This document shows, piece after piece, positions 7,243 through 16,170 of a stretch of 19,525 bases of DNA (position 1 is the stretch's first letter; each line of letters begins with the position of its first letter). The stretch spans positions 1 through 19,525 of the forward strand of contig JALLAZ010001157.1 of NCBI GenBank assembly GCA_036939755.1. Direction: 5' to 3'. This stretch comes from Stephanodiscus triporus. Taxonomy: Eukaryota > Bacillariophyta > Thalassiosirophyceae > Thalassiosirales > Thalassiosiraceae. A program made the translations under genes and the position numbers. A model generated the notes under the pieces. It searched no databases, was not told the DNA's origin, and saw nothing but the letters and a program-made list of their open reading frames with translations.

Positions 7243-8009
7243 AATTAATTACATAAACACAATGAAAGCAGCAGCAGGCAAAATAATACCATTTTTGACA
7301 GTGGACAAAATTCCAAAGTGAAGATATTATCTTCAGCATAATGAGATGAAGAGAGCCAAGTGATCATTTTTGTCAGTATTTCATGTATTGGTTGAGATAG
7401 TAATGGAATGGTGGCCATCAATTGGTTTACAAGTGCCAACTTTGTGATTTTTGAGTTTTTCTCCATTTTTTGGACGTAGGTAGGTAAGACAGTGTGCCAT
7501 TTTTTGAGGGGCATTTTGAGACATTTTGAGGCATAGACAATTACATGTTACTGTTGAAATTTCGGGGAGGGACACGCATGAGGTGATGTACACCACCACA
7601 GCTGATTGGGAAAATCTCCATCCTCTTATTTATTTTTTCTCTTTGTTTAGCTATTTCACAACATAGAAACGCCCTGTACGGTTACACAAATGTTACACCA
7701 TCAAAGCTCAAGCCAATTCTGTCAGTCCAAAATGTAACCTGCAATGCAATGTGCCAATCAGGATTCGATTATGCCGACAGAGTATGGTAGAATGCCAAGA
7801 AATCTAGGTAGAGAGAGAGAAGAGCGAGAATGATTTATCGTACCAGGAAAGGGGAGATAGTGGGCCGAGGCCAATTATTGAAGCGTTATCTCCTACTCCT
7901 ACACACTTTGTGGAAACCCCAACAGCAAATGCCCGCCCATAACGGCATCCCCCTCCAAGTACTATATATGGACGCCTTCTTTTCTTCCCACCCACTCCTC
8001 ACCCCCACA
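7154..8009. other. AT-rich intergenic stretch
   Basis: No supported gene. It contains the two ends of the diverged duplication and T-rich runs (7210-7218, 7631-7638). Downstream of the membrane-protein stop, around 7964-7970, lies a TATATAT stretch. No tRNA fold or clear polyadenylation signal was seen. Confidence 0.6.
7563..7669 (+). repeat. Diverged duplication, copy B
   Basis: Second copy of 7122-7242. Its open frame runs from about 7541 (VTVEISGRDTHEVMYTTTAD, then WENLHPLIY) to TAG at 7664-7666, and keeps the reading frame of copy A over the EVM block. It is likely the 3' end of a second relic of the same gene family. Confidence 0.6.
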
Positions 8010-9390
8010 TTAAGCCAGGTCAAGGTCAGTCGGGAACGGAGTGCGCATGGGAGCGTGCGTCCGCCGGCCCTGGGACTGGTCCGATCCTCTACAGCAAATG
8101 CCCCGACACGGGAGGCAGAGGGTGCGACCAACGCAGCATATGACCTTCAGCGATAGGCGACAGCAACCGGCGCACAGTCCGTCGGGGTGGTTCATCACGA
8201 GGTGGGCAGTCAGCAACAGCGCGACGAAGAACATAGGCACGAGTATTCCCACCGCGACCTGCACGTTTTTATCCTTCTCCATATCCCGCGGTCCCTCCAC
8301 GCCGTCCAGGTACGCCCCGGCCTTGCCGCCCAATCCGTGGTAAAGGACCTCGTCCTCGTCGTCGAATCCGGACGACTTGCCCTGCTCCTGCTCCTGCTCC
8401 TCCTGCTCCTCCTCCGCGACGAGCGGATCCATGTCGCTCGGGGGCGGGACGTACGCCGCCGTCGGCCGGGCGGTGAATTCGACCCAGGACGAAATCTCGT
8501 CATCGCCGCCGCCGCCCCATTCGTCGTATCCCCCCCCGTCCCCGTCGTATTCGTACGGCGCGGGCGTGGGTATCGTCGGACGACCGCCCTCGTCGTCGCC
8601 GTAGTCGACGCCGTACCAAACCTCCTCCGAGTCCTGCGAGACGGGCGTCGGATACGTCGATTCGTCCCCCCCCTCGTCGATATCGTAGACGACTGTGGGG
8701 GGGAGGGTCCCCCCCTCCCAGATCAAGGGCTCCCCCTCCTCCTCCGTGCCCTCGACGTCGAACGCCGCGGACGACGGAGGGACGACCGGCGACGACGTCG
8801 GGATCAGGCCGCCGCCGTCTTCGTCGTCCCCTCCTCCCTCCGCGACGACCTCCATCGTCGAGTTCGATTCGACGACGCCCCCCTCGCCTGGGAGGAGGAC
8901 GGCAGTGGTGGAGTTTTCTCCTCCTCCTCCTCCTCCTTCTCCTCCTTCTTCTCCCCCTTCCTCCGCCTCCGCCTCCTCGGTAGAAAGGGGAGAGTAGGAG
9001 GGGGCGGAGGGGGGGGCGGCATTCGACTCGTCGAGCAATTCGTCGAGCAATTCCTCCTCGACGGTCGTCCCCCCGCCTCCCGAGGTCGGGTTTACGAGGA
9101 GCGCCCCCGCGGCGGTCGATGACGATGTCGTTTCGACGACCGTCGACAAATCGTCGCCATCATCCCCGGCCGACGGGGACGAGGACGGCGAGGGCGAGGA
9201 CGAGGATGGCGCGGAGGCATAATCCTCGTCCTGGAGCGTCCTGGAATGGAGAGGGGCGCCACGACCGGATCCGCCCCGTCCCGCGATTGTTGTCGATCCC
9301 CGTCGTGACGATGCGGGGTCGACGGATACGACGACCACGGACGCTCCTCCTCCTCCTCCCCCCGGCGCCGCGATCGAAGAGTGTGAAGGA

Positions 9391-9423
<33 letters not shown>

Positions 9424-9608
9424 TGCGAGATCGGCATCGCCGTCGTCGTCAGCAGTAGCAGCAGCAGCGCGACGAACGACGTGGACGGGGGGGGGGGCTT
9501 CGTCCTCCTCCTGGACGAGGAGGACGAGGAGGACGAGGAGGACGAGGAGGACGAGGAGGAGGCCGCGGCCGCGGCAGGCGATCGTCCCGTCGGCTTCGTT
9601 TGGTTCAT
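8010..9608 (-). CDS. Putative type I membrane protein with Cys-rich cytoplasmic tail
   Basis: A 532-residue intact frame from ATG 9608 to TAA. Order of parts: a poly-Ser N-terminus; RRRTKPPPPSTSF before a hydrophobic run VALLLLLLTTTAM (about residues 45-58), which could be a signal peptide or anchor; a long Ser/Gly/Glu/Asp-rich region of about 390 residues with two N-glycosylation sequons (ENSTT, SNSTM); a transmembrane helix VQVAVGILVPMFFVALLLT at about 449-467; and a 65-residue tail with nine cysteines (CAGCC, VICC, TLCLPC, GICC). The topology predicts an extracellular acidic ectodomain and a tail suited to palmitoylation or metal binding. I recognise no family. High GC, strong codon-third bias and absence of stops on this strand support it; the long plus-strand frames here are its shadows. 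Introns cannot be excluded. Confidence 0.7.
9487..9558. repeat. G11 run and 9-bp tandem repeat in the serine-rich coding region
   Basis: Eleven consecutive G at 9487-9497 encode prolines on the minus strand. GACGAGGAG is repeated about five times at 9514-9558 and encodes serines. Both tracts are prone to slippage, so length polymorphism or assembly error is likely here. Confidence 0.85.
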
Positions 9609-9935
9609 CGCGTCGGGTGTATTTATTGGAGGTTGTAAACTGTCGTGGTCGTGAATATAATGAAAAGGAGAGGAGGTGTAAGTTAGGTAGGTGGTGGGAC
9701 GGGCGGGCCGGGGATGATTCCGATCCGAGCCGTTGCACGATTTTGTGCGTAGAGAGATTTTCTATCTATTTTAGGGAAGCTACGTAAGTACCTTACGGGG
9801 TAGGTATCTCTAGAGTGAGGAATGAATAGAGGTCAAAGGTTGGGGCGGTGGGAGGTATCTAGGCTGAACGTACAGGTTGGAGAACAGAGGAGTGAACTTA
9901 ATAGAGTTGTATCACGGTGTTACCAGCAGTTTTTT
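9609..9935. other. Non-coding stretch upstream of the membrane-protein gene
   Basis: No supported gene. It should hold the promoter of the minus-strand membrane-protein gene. An AATAAATA box lies about 10-20 bp upstream of its ATG (around 9617-9625), and a TTATATT stretch lies near 9655. It also includes the left flank of the YR element. No copy of the element's internal sequence was found here. Confidence 0.4.
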
Positions 9936-9990
9936 TGGCCCTTGCCAACCTACGTCGGAGTTACTAGTCTTTTCCAATCACTAGCTAATT
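9936..9990. repeat. 55-bp direct repeat, left copy
   Basis: Begins TGGCCCTTGCCAACCTACGT and ends TCACTAGCTAATT. It is identical to 19471-19525. The left flank (CAGTTTTTT) differs from the flank of the other copy (ACGCAG), so the shared block starts at 9936. Its right boundary cannot be set because the other copy runs off the window. Confidence 0.95.
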
Positions 9991-10142
9991 TGGCTTAAGC
10001 TAATGTCGTAACTACAATGATCCCTTTGGGGCCGAGCCCTGCTCGCGTCCCCACCAATGGTCATGCTCCGTCAGTTACTAAGTCGATGGGGGTAGTGATT
10101 CCAGTGTCCCTGTTGAGCTGTGTCCGAGGCTAGGGTTGAGCA

Positions 10143-10193
10143 GGGGACAGGGAGCAAGTCTCAATATTAGAGGCTTGCTCCCCTTCCGTCCCC
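10143..10193. repeat. Inverted repeat (possible RNA hairpin)
   Basis: GGGAGCAAG at 10150-10158 pairs perfectly with CTTGCTCCC at 10174-10182. The outer GGGGAC (10143-10148) pairs with GTCCCC (10188-10193). The fold has an asymmetric internal loop. Confidence 0.7.
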
Positions 10194-10302
10194 TGGACCC
10201 CAGCTGCCTCTCCCTTCCGTCCAAATGCCGTCACGAGGCGTTGACTGCCACGGTCCGGTTCCCAGGACAGGCCCTGCCTGGCTTGCGCCCTGCGCGGACC
10301 TG

Positions 10303-10335
10303 TCTGGTTGGAGACAATTGCGTCTGCCAACCAGA
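10303..10335. repeat. Inverted repeat (possible RNA hairpin)
   Basis: TCTGGTTGG at 10303-10311 pairs with CCAACCAGA at 10327-10335, continued by AGAC/GTCT with one bulged base and an AATTGC loop at 10316-10321. Confidence 0.7.
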
Positions 10336-10523
10336 GACGTGAGGCCGCCGCGACCTTGCCAAAGGCCGTGGCGCCCCCACGCTCCCAGTACCCTGTGTCG
10401 TGTGTCAAGCGTCGCCGCATAGGGGGTAGAGATTGGCATCTCAGAGCTCGACACTTTCATAGATAATAATATATATAGAAAAACCCACCCGGATGAACAC
10501 TCGCCAACTCGGCCGTGCCCCTC

Positions 10524-12014
10524 TCATAGAGCACGGGAGTATTGCAGCATGGTTGGCAGGGTGCTCTTTACCTCGGTGTACACCTGTCGCATGGGCAAGT
10601 TTGGCGTTGAGCCTTTTGCTGCCTCCTTGCTCCTCCATCTGTTGATCAGCTCCATGACCTTGGAGTCGACCCCTTGTTGAGTGGTCTCAAGGACCGCGCC
10701 CCTCCTGGGTGACCTCCAAAGACTGAAATCATCGGGTTCTATGGCGCTGGCCACCAGCCTGGAGTTGGTGGCCCGTGCCAGAGTCACCAATGACCTGAAG
10801 GTCGGGTCATACTTTCCAAACTTGGCCCGCGCGCCCGTCTTGGTCTCAAAGAGCCACCCCTTGGTGCGGTGTTGACAATTGACCCTTCGTCGCATGATCC
10901 TTTCCATCCAAAGCCGAAAAGGGATGTTGGACCTGGTCTTGTCGCAGATGGGGACCATGTGCCAACGCGAGTCTACCTCCCCCTTGAACCGCCCCGAGAG
11001 CGTCATCATCATGTACCTCTCGCCGTGGTCTCCCCTTCGTGTCTCCATCCAGAAGTTGAGCAGCCCTTCGAGAGAGACCAGGGGCACTTCCTCCCCCCGG
11101 AGTCCCGTGCCGAATGCGATCAACATGAAACACACTGCATCCTCCATCTCTGTCCTCTTAGCCTCCGAATGCGCAAGAGTCCAGATCTTCTCGGCCTCTG
11201 CACAAACCCCCAAGACCAACTTCGATGTGAGGGCTTCATTTTGCCTGCGAACCATTCCCATGCGCAATCTGGCCCCTCTCATGAAGCGGGAGAACCACTT
11301 CCCAAAGGTGTGGCCCGTTGAAACATACTGTTTCTTTTGGTCTAGGCCGACTACTGTCTCGCAGGAGAAATTCTCCCCAGCATCATAAGCATTCGCGTAC
11401 CAGGTCTGTGTCTTTCTGATCGTGTCAAACTGCACGTTGGCCGCGTTCTTCCCCTGGCGTAACGAGGCCAGTACAGTAGTCAGGGCAACACCCAACCCTA
11501 CTCGATCTCCTACCCTGGGGTTTCCCAAGACGGGCAAGATGGAGCGGTAGTCCAGACTCAAGTTGTCCACCGCCATGTTGTAATCCCTCCTCGCTCTTGA
11601 CCAGTTCGAAGCCACCGTGTCAGGCTCGCGAGCCCACATGACGTCTAACAGAACCCGCCTGATTGCCGTGAGGGTGAACTCGTCGCGCCCATCCGTGGTG
11701 ACTGGATCACGTCCGACCACGTTCCGGAAGGAGCACAGGTCGCACTCAAACGGCACACCCATCAGGTGGTCCCCATCCCTTCCACAACGATAACGATTTT
11801 GGGTGTAGGTGGCGTCAACCTCCAGGTCTGAGCCGTTTTGGTTGTCGTCCAGCCTGGGGAAGTGGTCGTTTCTTGACTCCTTGTAGCACTTGCCGCACCA
11901 AACACTTCCGCACGGGGGGTAGACGCCCCGCGCTAGCAAGAAGTTCCCGCAAAAGAGCCCGTGACCCCGCTTCCGGATCGTCGAACACTCCAGGCAGTGG
12001 CCCGTCCACGTCAT
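10524..12014 (-). CDS. Tyrosine recombinase of the YR retrotransposon
   Basis: This enzyme would insert the circular cDNA. From the first ATG (12014) it has 496 residues; the frame is open to at least 12230 without an ATG and overlaps the end of pol by 200 bp or more. An N-terminal cysteine-rich region (C7, C10, C22, C35, C40, C43, then C77, H83, C91, C94 in FECDLCSFRN) looks zinc-binding. The C-terminal catalytic part shows the first arginine in AFGTGLRGEEV (about residue 305), the box LWRSPRRGA (about 431-438), NRWRSKEAAKG, and a candidate nucleophile tyrosine in MRQVYTEV (about 478). The box has Arg where HxxR recombinases have His; related algal recombinases with WRSxRRG are known to me, so this is likely a clade feature. 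A second tyrosine (LQYSRAL) near the C-terminus is an alternative nucleophile. Confidence 0.85.
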   Translation of the reverse strand: MTWTGHCLECSTIRKRGHGLFCGNFLLARGVYPPCGSVWCGKCYKESRNDHFPRLDDNQNGSDLEVDATYTQNRYRCGRDGDHLMGVPFECDLCSFRNVVGRDPVTTDGRDEFTLTAIRRVLLDVMWAREPDTVASNWSRARRDYNMAVDNLSLDYRSILPVLGNPRVGDRVGLGVALTTVLASLRQGKNAANVQFDTIRKTQTWYANAYDAGENFSCETVVGLDQKKQYVSTGHTFGKWFSRFMRGARLRMGMVRRQNEALTSKLVLGVCAEAEKIWTLAHSEAKRTEMEDAVCFMLIAFGTGLRGEEVPLVSLEGLLNFWMETRRGDHGERYMMMTLSGRFKGEVDSRWHMVPICDKTRSNIPFRLWMERIMRRRVNCQHRTKGWLFETKTGARAKFGKYDPTFRSLVTLARATNSRLVASAIEPDDFSLWRSPRRGAVLETTQQGVDSKVMELINRWRSKEAAKGSTPNLPMRQVYTEVKSTLPTMLQYSRAL

Positions 12015-15000
12015 GTAGTTGTCTTGCGTCCCTCCCACCCCCTGCCGGCCCGTTGGCAGTGGGTATTCCTCCCTCCCTTGGATCCTCGAGTCTTGGCCTC
12101 TTGGTGGGTGGGCCAGTGGTGGGCTTGCTGAATCCCGCTGCAAGGGCGCGTTCGAAGTACAGCCCCATGTCCGTGCCCTTGACTGACCAAGGCCCTGTGT
12201 AGGAGCTGACGTGTGCAAGAGGGAAGACAATGGCGACTATTAGCGGTTCAAACTGCGACGACCCCCAAAACGAGACTCCCACGGGCACGGTGAAGAGCAC
12301 ATCCGCCGACTTCCCCAGGTTCCTCCTCCACAAGTGCGTCATAAAACGAGGTACAACAAAAACGTGTGGCCACTGGGGGTGCGCCAACTTGTCCTCCCAC
12401 AGGAGCTCGATTGCCACCTCCATGGCAGCGGGGGGTAGCATCCACAGCCTCGCCGCCTTCATGTCCTTCAGCTCGAACATGTTGTCCTGGGTGACCTCCT
12501 CTAGGGGCAGCCCCCCCCAGTTCCTGTCACGCCCCGGGACTGGGACTTGGTCGCTGGTCCTCCACCAGCTCCTAACCCACTTCCCTACTCGACCTTGCGA
12601 TCGTGTGTCCGCCCCCAGATGGAGCGGGAGGAATGACATCGGGTCTTCGCCCGCCATCATTCCTTCAGTGTGGTCCCCTCTAGAGAGGCCGTCCACCCCG
12701 GTGGCTTTCATCCTCTTGCCCGAGATGTGCAGGAGGTGTAATATGAAGCCTCCGTCCCGCTGTGCCTTGTAGAGACGAAAGACGATGTCACTCAGCTCTC
12801 TGCTGGTCGAGTGACCCTTGTAGTATGCTCCCTCGAAGGCCGAGTTGTCCGTGAGAACGAACACCTCGTGGTCGGAGAGCCCTGCACCCGCGTTGAGTTG
12901 CTCCAATCGCTCCACCACGCCGATAGCCAACTGGCCTGCCAGCCTCTCGAGGCGATCGGTAAGATTCTCCGCCTCCCTCACGTTGGAAGACTTTCCTCTC
13001 CACTGCTGCGACCAGACCCCTGACTCGTAGTCCAGGCCGTACTGGGTCACCACCACTGCACCCTTTGCCTTGCCGCTGGCATCGCCTATCACGAACAACG
13101 CGGCCGTGTGCCTGGCCCTGTATAGTTGTCTTGGGGGTGTGTCTGCCTCCGTCAGTTGAGCCAAGTACTCCAAGTCATGTAGAAACCTTGCCACTGGTCG
13201 AACGTCCACGGGTGCCTCCTCCGTCCAGTTCTCAGTCCTGGACATGAGGGACACATGGGGCTGCCCGTCCTTGGGGTCATCCTCCGCTCGTCGACAGGGC
13301 ATATCTCCATCCAAACCCAGGGCCAGGGCATTCTCCAACTCCTTCCCTCGCAACTTGAAACCGTCCAGTCCCCGTAGGGGCCTCCAGCTGTCTATCGTGA
13401 GGTGCATACCCTTCATGTAGGGATTGATCCACGGGTAGGTCCTGACCACATACATCAAGAAGCCTCTTATCTGCAACAGTCGCGCCAGGGGGTAGTAGTC
13501 CTGGGACGCCATCTCCAGCATCTCCATTATGAGGCGCTTGGTTTTCTCCCACTTCTCTTGTGACACCATCCCGCATATCTTTCCATCCTCGGTGTGAGTC
13601 ACCGTCCCTGCCCAGGGCCCCGGGGTTAGGGAGGGGGACGTCCGTTTTCGTGAGGCGTCCTGAACCCCCCTCTTGGTGCACCCGGAGCCATACCTACGGG
13701 CCGCCTGCCACGTGAGGAACTCTGTGGGCCCTATCGCCCGTCCATCGTCGACATACACGAAGACCTCAACGCCCAACTTCCCATCCCACCGGAGCTTGAA
13801 CACCCACGGCAGGTCGGCCCGATATCCCTTGGACCCCGGGAGGTTGAAGATAACTTTCTCCCAATGGAAGGGGTTGGACCTTTTCCGTCGATCGCCATAA
13901 AGTTCCAGTTTCAACCTTGCTTGCCATTGTAGACTCCGGTAGGGCGAGTCACGTAGGCCCATCCAATTTCTCTCCCACCTCTCCCAGTTGCCAGGCCGGG
14001 TGGCTTCCCAGGACGCATCTGCCGGGCTTCTTGATCGGACCTCCCGGACATCCACCCCGGAGAGTAAGCGCAGGAGCCCGTGCAACTTGTAGTTGAGGAA
14101 TTGTTCTCCCACATCCAGGTCACATTGGTAGTATCCTTCCCTGAGGGCTCTCATCGTGTGTTTTACCGTCAGCAGGCCGTAGTGGGGTGCGTGTAAGTAC
14201 GCGTTGAGACCACAACTGGTGCCGTTGTACACCATTCGTATGTCGGTTTCACCTTTGTCGACACAGAAGTAATGTGTGCCACTCGTGACCTCTCCTGGCT
14301 TGATGTACCCTCGCCGTCGCACTTGTACCACCTTATCCCTCATCAGTTCGTGCTTGAGGGGGTCCTTGGCCTTGGCTTGTTTCCTCAGGAACGGCTCCCC
14401 CGGCGTGCCCACCATAAAATGTGGCTGCCCATCCCTCACTTCGCGTTGATACTCCGGCCCCCAATTCCAGAAGAGGGGGGCTGAGCCCTTGCACCACTCG
14501 AACCACGATGCGTCTGCACAGCGGTGTATCGCGTCATGTCCGGCCTCAACCGTGGCCTTGCCCTCTGCCGTTGACCGCATTGCCGTCCATCCTGCCTTGT
14601 ATAGGCGCCGCCCGGTCGCGCCCCCCTGATTCGACGCCCACGTGTAAGCCGGCGACTCCGCCCCACCAGCCCTTCGTTCCCAGTGGTACTGGACCAAGGG
14701 GCCCTTACCCTTGTCGCAAAGCCCAATGGGAACGTTGGTCCGTCGCCAGGAGATATAATCCCGTGTCACGCGCGATCGCCAGTGTCGCAGCGCGAAGAGG
14801 CGCAGGCCGGGTAGGGCCCCCCTCCATCCGTCCGGAGGCATTGGGTTGCCCAGGAAACCAACCGCGCTAGTTGGGGGCAGATTCAATGCCTCCAAATGAC
14901 GGGCTGGGTATGCCGGGTCCCCGTACCCAAGTGCAAAAGCCCTCAACCAGAGATGGTCCGGCACGGCCGCGTTGTCAGCCTTCTGGTGGTCCCCCTTTAT

Positions 15001-16170
15001 CACCTCGGTGTCGGGAGACTCCGGCTCTGGCAGGCCCAACCCCTCAGGACTAGCCCCCGAACAGACAACGGGGAGAGGGCAGAGCCCCAACTCGGCATCT
15101 GTAAGTGGGCGCGGTCCTGGTTGCATGGCCGAGGCAGCCAACTCTGGGGCCCCAGAACCCTTAAAACCCCCCCGGAAACTAGCCGTTAGCAGGAGATCCG
15201 CCCCCGTATGCAGTAGTTTAGAGGGAGGAGAATGACAAATGCTCTCCACTAACTCCGAAACCGCCTCGTCCGACAGAGAATCGAGGAGGAGAATGGGGAC
15301 GTCCCAGAGATCTCCCAGCTCCCGCGCCGAAAGGCAGCGTGAGCCATACCCAGAAGGGCTCCCCGAGGACTCCAACAGCACCCGTGCTGTGGGCTCAAAA
15401 GCCGGAAAGAGCCCAAAATCCAATACCAAACCATCCTCACGGACCACCCGCTCCCCGGCAACGCCGGATCGGCGCTGGCCCCGATAAGGAGTCGCCCGGA
15501 CCCGATCGTTGACGCAGCACAGCAGTGGAGTGCCCCCCCGGGGTGTCCATGCAAGCGGCTCAACCCACGGGACGTGAGGCGGATACCATACCATAAACGT
15601 CCACCGTCCCGACGTGGCCCCCCCCGTCTCATGGTGTGCCAGGCTGACGGAACGCGCCGTCCACCCCGTGGGGGGGGTGAGGGGGGTCATTGATGGGCCC
15701 GTCCGAGACGCGCTCCCCAAATGTACACAGTCGTCACTGCCGAGGCAGTAAAACAGGTGAGTGGTTGTCCACGCGCCCCAATACTCGACCGCGTCAGCCC
15801 CGAGGGGGATGCTCTCAACGTCGGAGAACACCACGTCGGGTAGACGGCGGGGTCGTCGCAAACGATGTGGGAGTGCCGCAAGACTCTTGACCTCCATCCC
15901 CAGACCCCGAATGTGTTCCCCAAAGAGGGGGTCCGGGCATCGCATCGACGAGACCTCAAAGCCAAGGGCCTTGGCGGCCGCGTACCAGAGGTTCGCCGAG
16001 CGGCCCCGCACCTCACATGTACCCCTTGGACGTCTGTAAGGGAGGAAACCCCGAGCCAACAACAAATCCGAGTGAGGGTCCGCCACCCCAGCCAGCCTAC
16101 CCGACCATAAAACAGGTGACGCACTAGGTCGGGTATTTAATTTATGTATGCTGGGTGGGGGGACGGACAC
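11815..16170 (-). CDS. Pol of the YR retrotransposon: unknown N-terminal domain, RT, RNase H, C-terminal domain
   Basis: A 1,451-residue frame. About residues 1-590 match nothing I recognise. RT lies at about 600-870: SGTHYFCVDKGETDIRMVYN, the catalytic Asp in YYQCDLDVGEQF (about 683) and FVYVDDGRAIG (about 805). RNase H lies at about 1020-1170: FVIGDASGKAKG, VREAENL, VLTDNSAFEG and GVDGLSRGDH supply the acidic residues. A conserved-looking block follows (HVFVVPRFMTHLWRRNL, TVPVGVSFW, EPLIVAIVFPL at about 1265-1313). The C-terminus has basic, NLS-like runs (KRPRLED, KKRPLPQ, PKRLRPGG). There is no ATG before residue 76 (15945). The frame is the same as Gag's, separated only by TGA 16177-16179, so Gag-Pol by readthrough is the simplest model. 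Confidence 0.85.
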   Translation of the reverse strand: MSVPPPSIHKLNTRPSASPVLWSGRLAGVADPHSDLLLARGFLPYRRPRGTCEVRGRSANLWYAAAKALGFEVSSMRCPDPLFGEHIRGLGMEVKSLAALPHRLRRPRRLPDVVFSDVESIPLGADAVEYWGAWTTTHLFYCLGSDDCVHLGSASRTGPSMTPLTPPTGWTARSVSLAHHETGGATSGRWTFMVWYPPHVPWVEPLAWTPRGGTPLLCCVNDRVRATPYRGQRRSGVAGERVVREDGLVLDFGLFPAFEPTARVLLESSGSPSGYGSRCLSARELGDLWDVPILLLDSLSDEAVSELVESICHSPPSKLLHTGADLLLTASFRGGFKGSGAPELAASAMQPGPRPLTDAELGLCPLPVVCSGASPEGLGLPEPESPDTEVIKGDHQKADNAAVPDHLWLRAFALGYGDPAYPARHLEALNLPPTSAVGFLGNPMPPDGWRGALPGLRLFALRHWRSRVTRDYISWRRTNVPIGLCDKGKGPLVQYHWERRAGGAESPAYTWASNQGGATGRRLYKAGWTAMRSTAEGKATVEAGHDAIHRCADASWFEWCKGSAPLFWNWGPEYQREVRDGQPHFMVGTPGEPFLRKQAKAKDPLKHELMRDKVVQVRRRGYIKPGEVTSGTHYFCVDKGETDIRMVYNGTSCGLNAYLHAPHYGLLTVKHTMRALREGYYQCDLDVGEQFLNYKLHGLLRLLSGVDVREVRSRSPADASWEATRPGNWERWERNWMGLRDSPYRSLQWQARLKLELYGDRRKRSNPFHWEKVIFNLPGSKGYRADLPWVFKLRWDGKLGVEVFVYVDDGRAIGPTEFLTWQAARRYGSGCTKRGVQDASRKRTSPSLTPGPWAGTVTHTEDGKICGMVSQEKWEKTKRLIMEMLEMASQDYYPLARLLQIRGFLMYVVRTYPWINPYMKGMHLTIDSWRPLRGLDGFKLRGKELENALALGLDGDMPCRRAEDDPKDGQPHVSLMSRTENWTEEAPVDVRPVARFLHDLEYLAQLTEADTPPRQLYRARHTAALFVIGDASGKAKGAVVVTQYGLDYESGVWSQQWRGKSSNVREAENLTDRLERLAGQLAIGVVERLEQLNAGAGLSDHEVFVLTDNSAFEGAYYKGHSTSRELSDIVFRLYKAQRDGGFILHLLHISGKRMKATGVDGLSRGDHTEGMMAGEDPMSFLPLHLGADTRSQGRVGKWVRSWWRTSDQVPVPGRDRNWGGLPLEEVTQDNMFELKDMKAARLWMLPPAAMEVAIELLWEDKLAHPQWPHVFVVPRFMTHLWRRNLGKSADVLFTVPVGVSFWGSSQFEPLIVAIVFPLAHVSSYTGPWSVKGTDMGLYFERALAAGFSKPTTGPPTKRPRLEDPREGGIPTANGPAGGGRDARQLHDVDGPLPGVFDDPEAGSRALLRELLASAGRLPPVRKCLVRQVLQGVKKRPLPQAGRQPKRLRPGG

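Larger units (their letters stand above)
9991..10523. other. Structured 3' non-coding region of the YR element
   Basis: No supported gene between the YR stop and the direct repeat. It contains two stable inverted repeats (see separate entries), a diverged echo of the terminal repeat (CGTCAGTTACTAAGTC at 10069-10084, compare CGTCGGAGTTACTAGTC at 9953-9969) and an AT-rich stretch near 10463-10479. It probably carries termination and replication signals. Confidence 0.5.

Noticed and set aside
8187..9122. Long plus-strand open frame opposite the membrane-protein gene
   Set aside because: It is GC-rich shadow of the minus-strand gene: Arg/Leu-rich low-complexity translation and no domain or signal. 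The minus frame has signal, TM and tail in a coherent order.
10130..10460. Small protein genes in the YR element's 3' region on either strand
   Set aside because: Several overlapping short frames exist in GC-rich, hairpin-containing sequence; none has a motif or preferred strand.
12230..12772. 180-residue plus-strand frame opposite pol
   Set aside because: Lies entirely over the conserved RNase H/C-terminal part of pol and has no recognisable motif.
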